Source: Skermanella mucosa
GTDB taxonomy: Bacteria; Pseudomonadota; Alphaproteobacteria; Azospirillales; Azospirillaceae
DNA: 64,000 nucleotides
Assembly (NCBI RefSeq): GCF_016765655.2
Contig: NZ_CP086106.1
Location: 5,540,501-5,604,500 of the forward strand
Reading direction: 5' to 3'
This document shows positions 9,633-17,985 of this stretch, one piece after another. Within the stretch, counting starts at the first letter, position 1, and each line of letters starts with the position of its first letter. The notes under the pieces are model-generated. The model was not told where the DNA came from and searched no databases. It saw only the letters and a program-made list of their open reading frames with translations. The position numbers and the translations under genes were made by a program.

Positions 9633-11048
9633 TCACAGACGGTAGGCCTTCTTCGCCAGCCGGTAGGCCAGATCGACCGCCACCTCCCGCGCCTCGTCCT
9701 CGTCCAGCCGGTGCTCCGCCACCAGGCCGGCCAGATAGGCGCAATCGACCCGGCGGGCGACGTCGTGCCGGGCCGGGATCGACGGGAAGGCCCTTGTGTC
9801 GTCGTTGAAGCCCACGGTGTTGTAGAAGCCCGCCGTCTCCGTGGTCTGCTCGCGGTAGCGGCGCATGCCCTCCGGGCTGTCGTGGAACCACCAGGCCGGG
9901 CCGAGCCGCAGGACGGGATAATGCCCGGCGAGCGGCGCCAACTCGCGCGCATAGACCGTCTCGTCCAGCGTGAACAGGATGACCGTGAGGTCCCGCTCGT
10001 TGCCGAACCGGTCGAGCAGCGGCTTCAGCGCGGTGACGAACTCGCCCCGGACCGGGATGTCGTCGCCCAGGTTCGGCCCGAAGGTGCGGCGCATCCAGTC
10101 ATTGTGGCCGCGGTGGACGCCGGCATGGATCTGCATGACCAGCCCGTCCTCCAGGCTCATGCGCGCCATCTCCGTCAGCATTTGGCCGCGGAACAGCTCG
10201 GCTTGGGCGGGAGTCGCCCGGCCGGACACGATGGTCTCGAACAGCGCCGCCGCCTGGTCCGGGGGCAGGTCCGCGGTGAAGGCCGTGGGGTGGCCGTGGT
10301 CGGTCGCGGTCGCCCCGCACGCCATGAAGTCGCGCCGCCGCCGCGCCAGGGCCGACAGGTAGCCCTTCCAGCCCAGGGTGTCCTCGCCGGTCATCCTGCC
10401 CAGCGCCTCCAGGTTGGCGAGGAAGCCCGGGGTGTCCGGATCGACCACCGGGTCGGGCCGGAACGTCGTCACCACCCGCCCCCGCCATCCCGACGACTGG
10501 AGCGCCTTGTGGTGCTCCAGCGTGTCGAGCGGGGATTCCGTGGTGGCCAGCACCTCGATGTTGAACCGCTCGAACAGGGCGCGCGGCCGGAACTCCGGTT
10601 TCGCCAAGCACTCGGCGATCCGGTCGTAGATCGCGTCGGCGGTGGCCGCCGACAGCCGCTCCGTCACGCCAAACACGTGCTCCAGCGAATACTCCCACCA
10701 CAGCCGGGTCGGCGTCGCCCGGTACAGGTGCCAGTGCTCGGCCACCGTGCGCCAGATCCGCCGGGGGTCCGTCTCGACCGATCCTACCCCGGCCGCCGCC
10801 CCGTCCCGAGGCCGCACGCCCAGGCTCTCCAGCGGGATGCCCTGGCTGTAGAGCATGCGCAGCAGGTAATGGTCCGGCACCACCAGGAGGGTGGCGGGAT
10901 CGGAAAACGCCTCGTCCAGGGCGAACCAGGCCGGGTCGGTATGGCCGTGCGGACTGACGATGGGCAGGTCCCGGACCTCGGCATAGAGGCGACGGGCGAT
11001 CCCCCGCGTGCCGGGATCGGCCGGGAACAGTCGGTCTTCGTTCAGCAT
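9633..11048 (-). CDS. uxaC: Uronate isomerase
   Basis: A 471-residue amidohydrolase-superfamily enzyme converting D-glucuronate to D-fructuronate and D-galacturonate to D-tagaturonate. It is the first cytoplasmic step of hexuronate use. SPHGHTDP near 32-39 holds the paired metal-binding histidines. QIHAGVHRGHND and GFNDDTRAFPSIPARHDVARR are family segments. Length is normal. It is the last gene of an operon with dctP, dctQ and dctM, starting 8 bases after dctM, so the TRAP system most likely imports a uronate. No uxaB, uxuA or kdg genes are in the window. Confidence 0.95.
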   Translation of the reverse strand: MLNEDRLFPADPGTRGIARRLYAEVRDLPIVSPHGHTDPAWFALDEAFSDPATLLVVPDHYLLRMLYSQGIPLESLGVRPRDGAAAGVGSVETDPRRIWRTVAEHWHLYRATPTRLWWEYSLEHVFGVTERLSAATADAIYDRIAECLAKPEFRPRALFERFNIEVLATTESPLDTLEHHKALQSSGWRGRVVTTFRPDPVVDPDTPGFLANLEALGRMTGEDTLGWKGYLSALARRRRDFMACGATATDHGHPTAFTADLPPDQAAALFETIVSGRATPAQAELFRGQMLTEMARMSLEDGLVMQIHAGVHRGHNDWMRRTFGPNLGDDIPVRGEFVTALKPLLDRFGNERDLTVILFTLDETVYARELAPLAGHYPVLRLGPAWWFHDSPEGMRRYREQTTETAGFYNTVGFNDDTRAFPSIPARHDVARRVDCAYLAGLVAEHRLDEDEAREVAVDLAYRLAKKAYRL

Positions 11049-11055
11049 GGCGCTC

Positions 11056-12333
11056 TCACATCAGGGCGTTCGGCAGGAACAGGACCAGTCCGGGCCACAA
11101 GGCGAGGACCGCGACCAGCAGCAGGATCGTGAAGATGAAGGGCAGAGATTCGACCACGTACTCCTCCACCGGGCAGTCCAGCAGGCTGCACACGGTGTAC
11201 ATCGCGACCCCCACCGGCGGCGTCATCGACCCCAGCGTGACGATGGTCATCATCAGGATGCCGAAATGCACGGGATCGACGCCAAGCGGCGTCACGATCG
11301 GCAGGAAGATCGGCGTCAGCAGCAGCACCAGCACCGTGCTCTCGATGAACAGCCCGGCGACGAACAGGAAGAACAACACCAGCGCCACCACAAGGATCGG
11401 CTCGCGAGTCAGCCCGGTCATCGCCTCGGCGATGCTCTGCGGCGCCTGCTCGAAGATGATGGCGTAGCCGACCATGCCGGAGAACAGGATGATCAGCATG
11501 ATCAGCCCGGTATCCACCACGGCCTCGTACAGGGATTCCATCACCCCGGCCCAGGTCAATTCCCGGTGCAGCAGGAAGCCGACGACGGCGGCATAGATCA
11601 CCGCGAATGCGCCGACCTCCGACGGGGTGAACAACCCGCCGCGGATCGCGACCAGCAATGCCACCGGGAACAGCAGAGCCCACTTGGCGTCGGCGACCGC
11701 CGCCCAGACCGACCGCAGGGTCGGCCGCTCGGTCAGTTCGGCGCGGTAGCCGCGCCGGCGCGCGATCAGCCACACGGTGACCATCAGCCCGGCCATCATC
11801 AGCAGCCCGGGGATGACGCCGGCCAGGAAAAGCCGGCCGACCGACACGTTGCCGACGAAGCCGTACAGGATCAGCCCCAGGCTCGGCGGGATGGTCGCGG
11901 TGATCAGCGAGCCCACCGCGATCGTGGCGCAGGTGAAGCCCCTGGAATAGCCCCGCGCGATCAGGCTGGGACCGAGGATGCGGGCCTCCATCGCCGCGTC
12001 GGCCACCGCCGACCCGGAGACGCCGCCCATCAGGGTGGACAGCACGATGCAGACCTGGGCCAGCCCCCCCGACATCCAGGACACCAGCACGCTGGAGCAG
12101 GCGATCAGCCGGGTGGTGATGCCGGTCCGGTTCATCATGTGGCCGGCCAGCACGAAGAACGGCACCGCCAGCAGCGGGAAGCTCTGGGACGCGGTCGCGA
12201 CCTGCTGCACGCCGATCGACATCGGCATGATCTCGCTGGTCGCGAAGAACGAGAATCCGGCGATCCCGATGGCGAAGGCGATCGGCAGGCCGAGCCCCAT
12301 GAGGACGAAGAAGGTGACGGCGAGCAGGGTCAT
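11056..12333 (-). CDS. dctM: TRAP transporter large permease
   Basis: A 425-residue inner-membrane protein of the DctM family with about twelve hydrophobic segments. It forms the sodium-coupled channel of a tripartite ATP-independent periplasmic transporter. The N terminus MTLLAVTFFVLMGLGLPIAFA and the SGSAVADAAMEARILGPSLI loop are typical of the family. The start ATG overlaps the dctQ stop by four bases (ATGA). The in-frame extension further upstream lies inside dctQ and is rejected. Placed between dctQ and uxaC, it most likely carries a uronate or related sugar acid. Confidence 0.94.
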   Translation of the reverse strand: MTLLAVTFFVLMGLGLPIAFAIGIAGFSFFATSEIMPMSIGVQQVATASQSFPLLAVPFFVLAGHMMNRTGITTRLIACSSVLVSWMSGGLAQVCIVLSTLMGGVSGSAVADAAMEARILGPSLIARGYSRGFTCATIAVGSLITATIPPSLGLILYGFVGNVSVGRLFLAGVIPGLLMMAGLMVTVWLIARRRGYRAELTERPTLRSVWAAVADAKWALLFPVALLVAIRGGLFTPSEVGAFAVIYAAVVGFLLHRELTWAGVMESLYEAVVDTGLIMLIILFSGMVGYAIIFEQAPQSIAEAMTGLTREPILVVALVLFFLFVAGLFIESTVLVLLLTPIFLPIVTPLGVDPVHFGILMMTIVTLGSMTPPVGVAMYTVCSLLDCPVEEYVVESLPFIFTILLLVAVLALWPGLVLFLPNALM

Positions 12334-12845
12334 GGGACGACCTCCTCGGCATGGATGGCGGATGGGGCGGCGAAGACGGGTTCCGGCCGGGTGCGCAGGC
12401 CGCGCGCGGTCCGGACCATCTGGCCCAGCAGGGTGACGGCCAGCAGCAGGCACCCGGCCGGCACCGCGCCGGTCACGAAAGCGTAGCTGATCCCGCTGTC
12501 GCCGAACTGCCGTTCCAGGTTCAGCATGGTCAGCTGGTAGCCCATGACGACCATGGTCAGCAGGAAGCACAGCACTACCGCCCCCAGCACCAGGTCGAGC
12601 ACCGCCCGGGTGGTCGGCGGCAGGCGCTTGACCAGATAGTCGATGCCGATATGGGCGCGCTTCCTCAGCGCCATGTCGGCGCCGAGGAAGCTGACCCAGA
12701 CGAACAGGAGCTGCGCCAGGTCCACCGACCAGACCAGGGGATACCCGAACCAGCGCATGACACCGGCGGCGAAGACGAGAAGCACGATGATGGCGAGGAG
12801 GAGCGTTGCCAGCAGCCCCTCCCCCTTGATCAGCCAGGATGTCAT
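12330..12845 (-). CDS. dctQ: TRAP transporter small permease
   Basis: A 171-residue DctQ-family membrane protein with four predicted segments. It includes the conserved LLFVWVSFLGADMALRKRAHIGID block around residues 46-69, which links the binding protein to the large permease. The start follows the dctP stop by 40 bases. The end overlaps dctM. Substrate is set by the neighbouring binding protein and uxaC rather than by this subunit. Confidence 0.93.
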   Translation of the reverse strand: MTSWLIKGEGLLATLLLAIIVLLVFAAGVMRWFGYPLVWSVDLAQLLFVWVSFLGADMALRKRAHIGIDYLVKRLPPTTRAVLDLVLGAVVLCFLLTMVVMGYQLTMLNLERQFGDSGISYAFVTGAVPAGCLLLAVTLLGQMVRTARGLRTRPEPVFAAPSAIHAEEVVP

Positions 12846-12885
12846 GACGGCAATCCTTCTTGTCGGCGGGCCTGGGGCAGGCGCG

Positions 12886-13869
12886 TCAGTTCTGGAGGAT
12901 CTTCTCGATTTCCTGGTGGAGCTCGGTATAGCCCAGCTTGTCGTAGACCGGCTTGGTCGCCTCGCGGAACGGGGCGACGTCGATCTCCGCGATGGTCATG
13001 CCCTGCTCCTTCATCTGCCTCTCGTACTCGGCCAGCGACGCCTGGGTCGCGCGGGACGCGTTGTCGCCCGCCTTGGTCGATTCCTCGCGCAGGATCTGGC
13101 GGTACTCCGCCGGCAGCTTGTCGAACCAGGCGGCGCTGGTGACGATGCCGGTGATCAGGTTGATGTGGCCGGTCTTGGTGACATGGCTGGTCACCTCGTA
13201 CAGCCGGGAGCCGTAGCTGGCCGGGTGCTGGGCCTCGACCCCGTCGATCACCTTCTGCTGGAGGGCGGTATAGACCTCCGACCAGCCCATCGGCGTCGGG
13301 GTGGCGCCCATCGCGCGGATCGTCTCCATCCAGACCGGGGCGCCCGGCGTGCGCATGCGGACGCCGCTCAGGTCGGCCGGCGTGGCGACCGGCTTGTTGG
13401 TCAGCACGTGGCGTTCGCCCTGCCACCAGTTGAACGACAGCACCTGGTGCCCCGAAGCCTTGCGCAGCTTCTCGACCCACTGCTCGAACAGCGGGGAGGT
13501 GACGACCTTGCGCACGCCGTCGAAGCCCTGCGCCAGGTACGGCCCGCCGAGGACGCCGAACTCCTTGGTAAAGACGGCGAGGCGGCCGCCGTCGACCACC
13601 ACGGCGACGCCGGCCCCGGCCCGGGCCTGCTCCAGCACGTCCTCGTCCTTGCCGAGCTGCGACCCCGGGAACAGGCGGACGGAGATGTTGCCGTCGGTCC
13701 GCTGCTCGACGTTGCGCTTGAATTCCTCCAGGCCCTTGTACAACGGGTCCTGCTGGGCCAGGGCGGTGTTGACGCTGAGGGTGTAGTCGGCGGCGAAGGC
13801 GCTGCCGGCCATGGTGGCCAGGGCCATGCCGAGCGTGGCTGCGCGCCACGTGCGCGTGATGAAGCTCAT
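12886..13869 (-). CDS. dctP: TRAP transporter periplasmic binding protein
   Basis: A 327-residue DctP-family protein. A signal peptide (RTWRAATLGMALATMAGSAFA) ends near residue 27. The mature part contains GVRMRTPGAPVWMETIRAMGATPTPMGWSEVYTALQQKVIDGVEAQ, with the arginine that binds the substrate carboxylate in this family. First gene of the dctPQM-uxaC operon, divergent from the GntR regulator. The link to uxaC suggests glucuronate or galacturonate as ligand. This is an inference from context. Confidence 0.93.
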   Translation of the reverse strand: MSFITRTWRAATLGMALATMAGSAFAADYTLSVNTALAQQDPLYKGLEEFKRNVEQRTDGNISVRLFPGSQLGKDEDVLEQARAGAGVAVVVDGGRLAVFTKEFGVLGGPYLAQGFDGVRKVVTSPLFEQWVEKLRKASGHQVLSFNWWQGERHVLTNKPVATPADLSGVRMRTPGAPVWMETIRAMGATPTPMGWSEVYTALQQKVIDGVEAQHPASYGSRLYEVTSHVTKTGHINLITGIVTSAAWFDKLPAEYRQILREESTKAGDNASRATQASLAEYERQMKEQGMTIAEIDVAPFREATKPVYDKLGYTELHQEIEKILQN

Positions 13870-13920
13870 GTCTCCTCCCTCGAGGGCTTGCCTGTATTGC
13901 AGAGGCGTTCTTGCTACTCA

Positions 13921-13940
13921 CTGGTATGGTAGTATACAAG
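13921..13940. promoter_or_regulatory. Candidate operator for the divergent GntR regulator
   Basis: An imperfect palindrome of the form CTGGTAT-N6-ATACAAG (one mismatch between half-sites) in the 161-base gap between dctP and gntR. The half-site GGTAT/ATACC resembles operators of FCD-type uronate regulators. A further GGTATT follows at 13943-13949. It is well placed to control both directions. Confidence 0.45.
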
Positions 13941-14030
13941 AATGGTATTGGCAATGCCCTTGCTACGGCGCAGGATGGGCAGCACCATCCGCCCCGTGGG
14001 GATGGTCGGGAAAGGGACGGAAGGACGGCT

Positions 14031-14750
14031 ATGCTCAGCAGGATCGAAGCGGACTCGGCCGAGCCGGTGGCGAAGCGGGTCTTCCAGGCCTTGCGCCAGG
14101 CCATCGTCACGATGCAATTCAGCCCCGGCCAGCCGCTGTCGGAGCAGGAGGTCGCCGGCCAGCTCGGCGTCAGCCGCCAGCCGGTGCGCGAAGCCTTCAT
14201 CAAGCTGGGCGAGTCGGGCTTGGTGACCATCCGTCCGCAGCGCGGCACCTTCGTGGTCAAGATCTCGGTCAAGCAGGTGATCGACGCGCGCTTCGTCCGG
14301 GAAGCGGTCGAGGTGGCGGTCGCCCGCAAGGCCGGCGAGGACCTGCCGGCCGCCGTCGTCCGCGACCTGCGCGACAACCTGCGCGCCCAGCGCGCCGCCG
14401 CCGAGGACAGCACGCCGGAACGCTTCCTCGACCTGGACGAGGCGTTCCACCGGACCATCGCCCTGGGGATCGGCTGCGAATACGCGTGGCGAGTCGTCGA
14501 GGAGACCAAGGCCCAGATGGACCGGGTGCGCTATCTCAGCCTGCCCCATGCGACGCCGCTCGACCGCCTGATCCACCAGCACGAGGCGATCGTCGACGCG
14601 ATCGAGGCCCGCGATCCCGACGGGGCCGAGGCCGCGATGCGGCGCCACCTGCGGGAGATCCTGACCTCCCTGCCCGAGCTGGAGCAGCGCTTCCCCGACT
14701 TGTTCGACGGCGCCGCGGCGCCGGCAGCACGGCCCACCTGCGCCGCCTGA
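14031..14750 (+). CDS. GntR-family transcriptional regulator with FCD domain
   Basis: A 239-residue regulator. The winged-helix domain (about 10-75) includes QPLSEQEVAGQLGVSRQPVREAF and ends in RPQRGTFVVKIS. The C-terminal FCD domain has the metal/ligand-binding pattern with DEAFHRTIA, HQHEAIVDAIEARDP and MRRHL. It is divergent from the TRAP-uxaC operon, so it is probably a repressor released by a uronate or its isomerised product. The chosen ATG is preceded by GGAAGGACGG. An in-frame extension of about 40 codons upstream runs through the promoter region and is less likely. Confidence 0.9.
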   Translation: MLSRIEADSAEPVAKRVFQALRQAIVTMQFSPGQPLSEQEVAGQLGVSRQPVREAFIKLGESGLVTIRPQRGTFVVKISVKQVIDARFVREAVEVAVARKAGEDLPAAVVRDLRDNLRAQRAAAEDSTPERFLDLDEAFHRTIALGIGCEYAWRVVEETKAQMDRVRYLSLPHATPLDRLIHQHEAIVDAIEARDPDGAEAAMRRHLREILTSLPELEQRFPDLFDGAAAPAARPTCAA

Positions 14751-14754
14751 CGCT

Positions 14755-15300
14755 TCAGCCCCGGATGACCGGGTAGCTGCGGTTGACCGTGTGGGCGACG
14801 AAGGCGGCGACGACCGCCTTGACCAAGTCGCCGGGGATGAAGGCCAGGGAGCCGACGGCGGCCTGGAACAGCGGCAGGCCGGCGATCAGGCTGACGCCGA
14901 CGATGCCGATCGCATAGACCACGAAGATGCCGCCCGCGGCGCAGGCGATCAGCAGGCGGGCGAAGGTCAGGCGGGCGCGGAAGCGTTCGGTCAGCCAGCC
15001 GACCACGAAGGCGCCGACCGGCCAGGACAGCAGGAAGCCGGCGGTCGGGCCGAAGAACACGCCCAGGCCGCCGCGCCCTCCGGACAGCAGCGGCAGGCCC
15101 ACCGCCACCAGCGCCAGGAACAGCAGGATCGCGAGGCCGCCGCGCCTGGCCCCCAGGATGGAGCCGGCGAGCATGACGCCCATGGACTGGGCGGTGATCG
15201 GAACGGGGATGAATCCGACCGGGATCGGCGGCATCAGGCCCAAGGCCGCCATGATGGCGGCGAACAGGGCGATATGGACCATGTCGCGGGTGGTCAGCAT
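14755..15300 (-). CDS. bioY: BioY, substrate-binding component of biotin ECF transporter
   Basis: A 181-residue membrane protein of the BioY family with about six hydrophobic segments. Family features are IPVPITAQSMGVMLAGSILGARRG, the biotin-binding loop, and a GPTAGFLLSWPVGAFVVGWL stretch. The ATG giving MLTTRDMVHIALFAAIM fits the family start. A GTG at 15369 would add 23 residues of unusual composition. Last gene of the bioMNY group and of the whole SUF-biotin run. It ends 4 bases from the convergent gntR. Confidence 0.92.
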   Translation of the reverse strand: MLTTRDMVHIALFAAIMAALGLMPPIPVGFIPVPITAQSMGVMLAGSILGARRGGLAILLFLALVAVGLPLLSGGRGGLGVFFGPTAGFLLSWPVGAFVVGWLTERFRARLTFARLLIACAAGGIFVVYAIGIVGVSLIAGLPLFQAAVGSLAFIPGDLVKAVVAAFVAHTVNRSYPVIRG

Positions 15301-15382
15301 GTCGGTGTGGTCCGGTACGTTCTGGAGATTCTGGAAGGTTTCATATCGAAGCGCGGAGACATGGCGCACCGGCGCGGGAAAC

Positions 15383-15982
15383 TCAATCCGGATCGTAGCC
15401 GCGGGCCTCGATCGCGTCGGTCAGCACGCTGGCCATGCGCAGGGTCTTGACGATCAGCGGCACCGCCACGGCGGTGACGCTCCGCTCCAGGCCTCGCGAC
15501 CGCTGGGCCGCCTGGATCTCGCGGACCAAGTCGATCAGCAGCGGCACGAAGCGGATCGCGAGCGAGATCATCAGGCCGACCTTGGCGGGATTGACGCCGA
15601 CCCGGCGCAAGGGCCGAAGCCCCCCTTCCAGGGCCTCGACCATGTCCGAGACCCGGGTCGTCAGGGTGATCAGCACCGCCAGCGAGACCAGGATGGTGAA
15701 GCGCAGGACCGTGACCAGCCCACTCTCCCAGCCGACCAGCAGGGCGTGGACCGCGAAGAAGAACAGCCCCAGCAGCAGCACCGGGCGGAGCTGGGCGGCG
15801 ACCTCCCGCGGCGGCAGGCGCGCCAGGGCGAACAGCCCCAGGGCAGCGGCCTGAACTATGCCGAGGAGTCGCGGATCGGTGACCTGAATCAGGCCGACCG
15901 CCGCCAACATCAGCGCCAGCATCTTGGCGCCGGGCGCCAGGGCGTGGATCGGCGACTTCCGCTCGATATAGAGCCCCAGCAT
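15383..15982 (-). CDS. bioN: BioN, transmembrane energy-coupling component
   Basis: A 199-residue EcfT-family membrane protein. The two Ala/Ser-Arg-Gly motifs that contact the ATPase are seen as QRSRGLE and EARGYD in the C-terminal half. About five hydrophobic segments precede and flank them. It joins BioY to the BioM ATPase in a dedicated biotin importer. Its start overlaps the bioM stop region by one base, indicating coupling. Confidence 0.92.
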   Translation of the reverse strand: MLGLYIERKSPIHALAPGAKMLALMLAAVGLIQVTDPRLLGIVQAAALGLFALARLPPREVAAQLRPVLLLGLFFFAVHALLVGWESGLVTVLRFTILVSLAVLITLTTRVSDMVEALEGGLRPLRRVGVNPAKVGLMISLAIRFVPLLIDLVREIQAAQRSRGLERSVTAVAVPLIVKTLRMASVLTDAIEARGYDPD

Positions 15983-16656
15983 CAGGCCATCAGCTCGACA
16001 TAGCGCTTCAGGGCGGCGGACGGGCGGTCGTCGGCGACGATCCGGCCGCCGTCGAAGACCAGCACCCGGTCGAACCCGCCGAGCAGGTCCAGGTCGTGGG
16101 AGATGAAGACGGCGGCCTGGGGCAATCCAGCCACGATCTCCATGACCATCCGCTTGTTGCGCAGGTCGAGCAGCGTCGTCGGCTCGTCGAACACGACATA
16201 GGCCGGCTCCATCACCAGCACCGAGCAGATCGCCAGCAGCTGCTTCTGCCCGCCGCTCAGCAGGTGCGCGGGGCGGCTCCGGTGTTCGGCCAGGCCGTAG
16301 CGGTCGAGCACGGCGGCGACCCGCCGGGCGATCTCGGCCCGGTCCAGCTTCAGGTTCTTCAGGCCGAAAGCGACGTCCTCATCGACCGTGGGATAGACGA
16401 TCTGGGTATCCGGGTCCTGGAACACGAACCCGACCTTGCGGCGGACGGCCTTGCCGTCGGTCCGGGTGTCCAGGCCGTCCACCAGCACCGAGCCTTCGTC
16501 GGGCACCACCAGCCCGTTCAGCAGTCGGGCGAAGGTGCTCTTGCCCGAACCATTGGCGCCGACCACGGCGACCCGGCGCTCCGCCAGGGTCACCGACACG
16601 TCGCGCAGGACCCGGTGGTCGCCGAACCGGTGGCTGACCTGCCGAAGTTCGATCAC
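15982..16656 (-). CDS. bioM: BioM, ATPase of biotin ECF transporter
   Basis: A 224-residue ABC ATPase of the EcfA/CbiO class. Walker [10 protein letters not shown] is near 33-41, the Q-loop [14 protein letters not shown] near 77-90, the signature LSGGQKQ near 133-139, Walker B YVVFDEPT, and the H-loop ISHDLD. It energises biotin uptake by BioNY. It starts 48 bases after sufA, with no terminator seen between them. The biotin genes therefore appear to be the tail of the SUF transcription unit. Confidence 0.93.
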   Translation of the reverse strand: MIELRQVSHRFGDHRVLRDVSVTLAERRVAVVGANGSGKSTFARLLNGLVVPDEGSVLVDGLDTRTDGKAVRRKVGFVFQDPDTQIVYPTVDEDVAFGLKNLKLDRAEIARRVAAVLDRYGLAEHRSRPAHLLSGGQKQLLAICSVLVMEPAYVVFDEPTTLLDLRNKRMVMEIVAGLPQAAVFISHDLDLLGGFDRVLVFDGGRIVADDRPSAALKRYVELMA

Positions 16657-16704
16657 GGAGGAAAGGCCCGCATCAGGGAAGGCGCCGCGGAACGGGCCGG
16701 CCGG

Positions 16705-17043
16705 TCAGACGCTGAAGCTCTCGCCGCAGCCGCAGCGGGCCTTCTCGTTGGGGTTCTTGAAGACGAAGCCGGATTGGATCTTGTCGTCCACATAGTCCAT
16801 CTCGGTGCCGATCAGGAACATCGTGGCGGCCGGATCGATCAGGATCTTGACGCCCTTGTCCTCGACGACTTCCTCGAACTTCTTGATCTCTTCGGCGTAT
16901 TCGACCGTGTAGCTGAGTCCGGAGCAGCCGCGCGACTTGACGCCGACGCGCAGCCCCAGGGCCGGCTTGTCCGACTTCGCCATGATCTGCTTGACCCGCT
17001 CGGCGGCGGCGTCGGTGATCGTCATTGCCTTGGGAAGTGCCAT
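16705..17043 (-). CDS. sufA: A-type Fe-S carrier of the SUF system
   Basis: A 112-residue HesB/IscA-family protein that carries Fe-S clusters from the scaffold to target proteins. The three conserved cysteines are C40 (RGCSG) and C104/C106 (CGC). The LRVGVKSRGCSGLSY block and the C-terminal CGCGESFSV are diagnostic. Its position after sufT in a suf operon makes SufA the best name, but ErpA/IscA-type function cannot be excluded by sequence alone. Confidence 0.92.
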   Translation of the reverse strand: MALPKAMTITDAAAERVKQIMAKSDKPALGLRVGVKSRGCSGLSYTVEYAEEIKKFEEVVEDKGVKILIDPAATMFLIGTEMDYVDDKIQSGFVFKNPNEKARCGCGESFSV

Positions 17044-17105
17044 TTCGTCCTACTCCGACTTCTGCATGCTCTGTCCGGTGCCGAATTCAGTGCCGATCCG
17101 CGGCA

Positions 17106-17462
17106 TCAGAACATATCCAGGGCGACCTTGGCCTCTTCCGACATCATGCCGGGATGCCAAGGCGGTTCCCAGACCAGTTCGACGCGGCACGACTTCACGG
17201 CGTCGAGATTCTCGATGACCTGCTGCACCTGCATCGGCATCTCGCCGGCCACCGGACAGGACGGCGCCGTCAGGGTCATGTCGACCTCGACGTTCTTCTC
17301 CGCATCCACGTTGACCCGGTAGACCAGCCCCAGTTCCCAGATGTTGACCGGGATCTCCGGGTCGTAGACGGTCTTGATCGCGTCGACCACCTGGTCCATC
17401 AGGGTCTCGTTGTCCACCACGCCGGTCTGCTCCAGCACTTGGCCGCTCACATCGTCTGGCAT
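17106..17462 (-). CDS. sufT: SufT, MIP18/DUF59-family Fe-S maturation factor
   Basis: A 118-residue DUF59 protein with TVYDPEIPVNIWELGLVY, the family hallmark, and TAPSCPVAGEMP with the conserved cysteine. It ends WEPPWHPGMMSEEAKVALDMF, as SUF-associated members do. The family assists maturation of certain Fe-S proteins. The ATG giving MPDDVSGQVLEQ fits the family. The in-frame extension upstream overlaps sufU and is arginine-rich noise. It lies between sufU and sufA. Confidence 0.92.
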   Translation of the reverse strand: MPDDVSGQVLEQTGVVDNETLMDQVVDAIKTVYDPEIPVNIWELGLVYRVNVDAEKNVEVDMTLTAPSCPVAGEMPMQVQQVIENLDAVKSCRVELVWEPPWHPGMMSEEAKVALDMF

Positions 17463-17502
17463 TTCATCGCCTCCTCGAACCTGCCGCCCGTTCATTCGCC
17501 AT

Positions 17503-17985
17503 TCATTCGGTAGAAGCCTTGGCGCCGCCCGCCAGAGCCGCGTCCAGGGTGTGCCACGCCAGGGTGGCGCACTTGACCCGCATCGGGAACTGGCGGACCC
17601 CCGCCAGCACCTGGAGCCTGTCCAGGGCCTCCTCGTCCACGCCCTCGCCATGGACGTGCTCGTGGTCGTCCTTGGTGCACATCTGGTGGAAGCGCTCGAA
17701 CAGGGCCTTCACCTCCGCCTCGGTCCGGCCGGCCACCAGCTCGGTCATCATCGAGGCCGAGGCGGTGGAGATGGCGCAGCCCCGCCCCTCGAAGGCGGCG
17801 TCCTCGACGATGCCGTCGGGGCTCACCTTCAGGTAGACGGTGACCTTGTCGCCGCACATCGGGTTGTCGCCGCGCGCTTCCCGGTTGCTGTCCTCCGGGT
17901 GGCGGAGGTTCCGGGGGTTCTTGCCGTGGTCCAGGATGACTTCCTGGTACAGGTCCCGCAGGTCGTCCATCGTCGCTCCCGTCAT
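17503..17985 (-). CDS. sufU: SufU/IscU-like scaffold or sulfur-transfer protein
   Basis: A 160-residue NifU-N-domain protein starting MTGATMDDLRDLYQEVILDHGKNPRN. Candidate zinc/cluster ligands are C44 with D46 (NPMCGD), C70 (GCAIS) and C139 (KCATLAWH). A 20-residue insertion between C70 and C139 is typical of SufU, which accepts persulfide from SufS. The ATG overlaps the sufS stop by one base (TGATG). An internal ATG at 17970 is an alternative start. SufE is not seen nearby, consistent with SufU as SufS partner. Confidence 0.92.
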   Translation of the reverse strand: MTGATMDDLRDLYQEVILDHGKNPRNLRHPEDSNREARGDNPMCGDKVTVYLKVSPDGIVEDAAFEGRGCAISTASASMMTELVAGRTEAEVKALFERFHQMCTKDDHEHVHGEGVDEEALDRLQVLAGVRQFPMRVKCATLAWHTLDAALAGGAKASTE

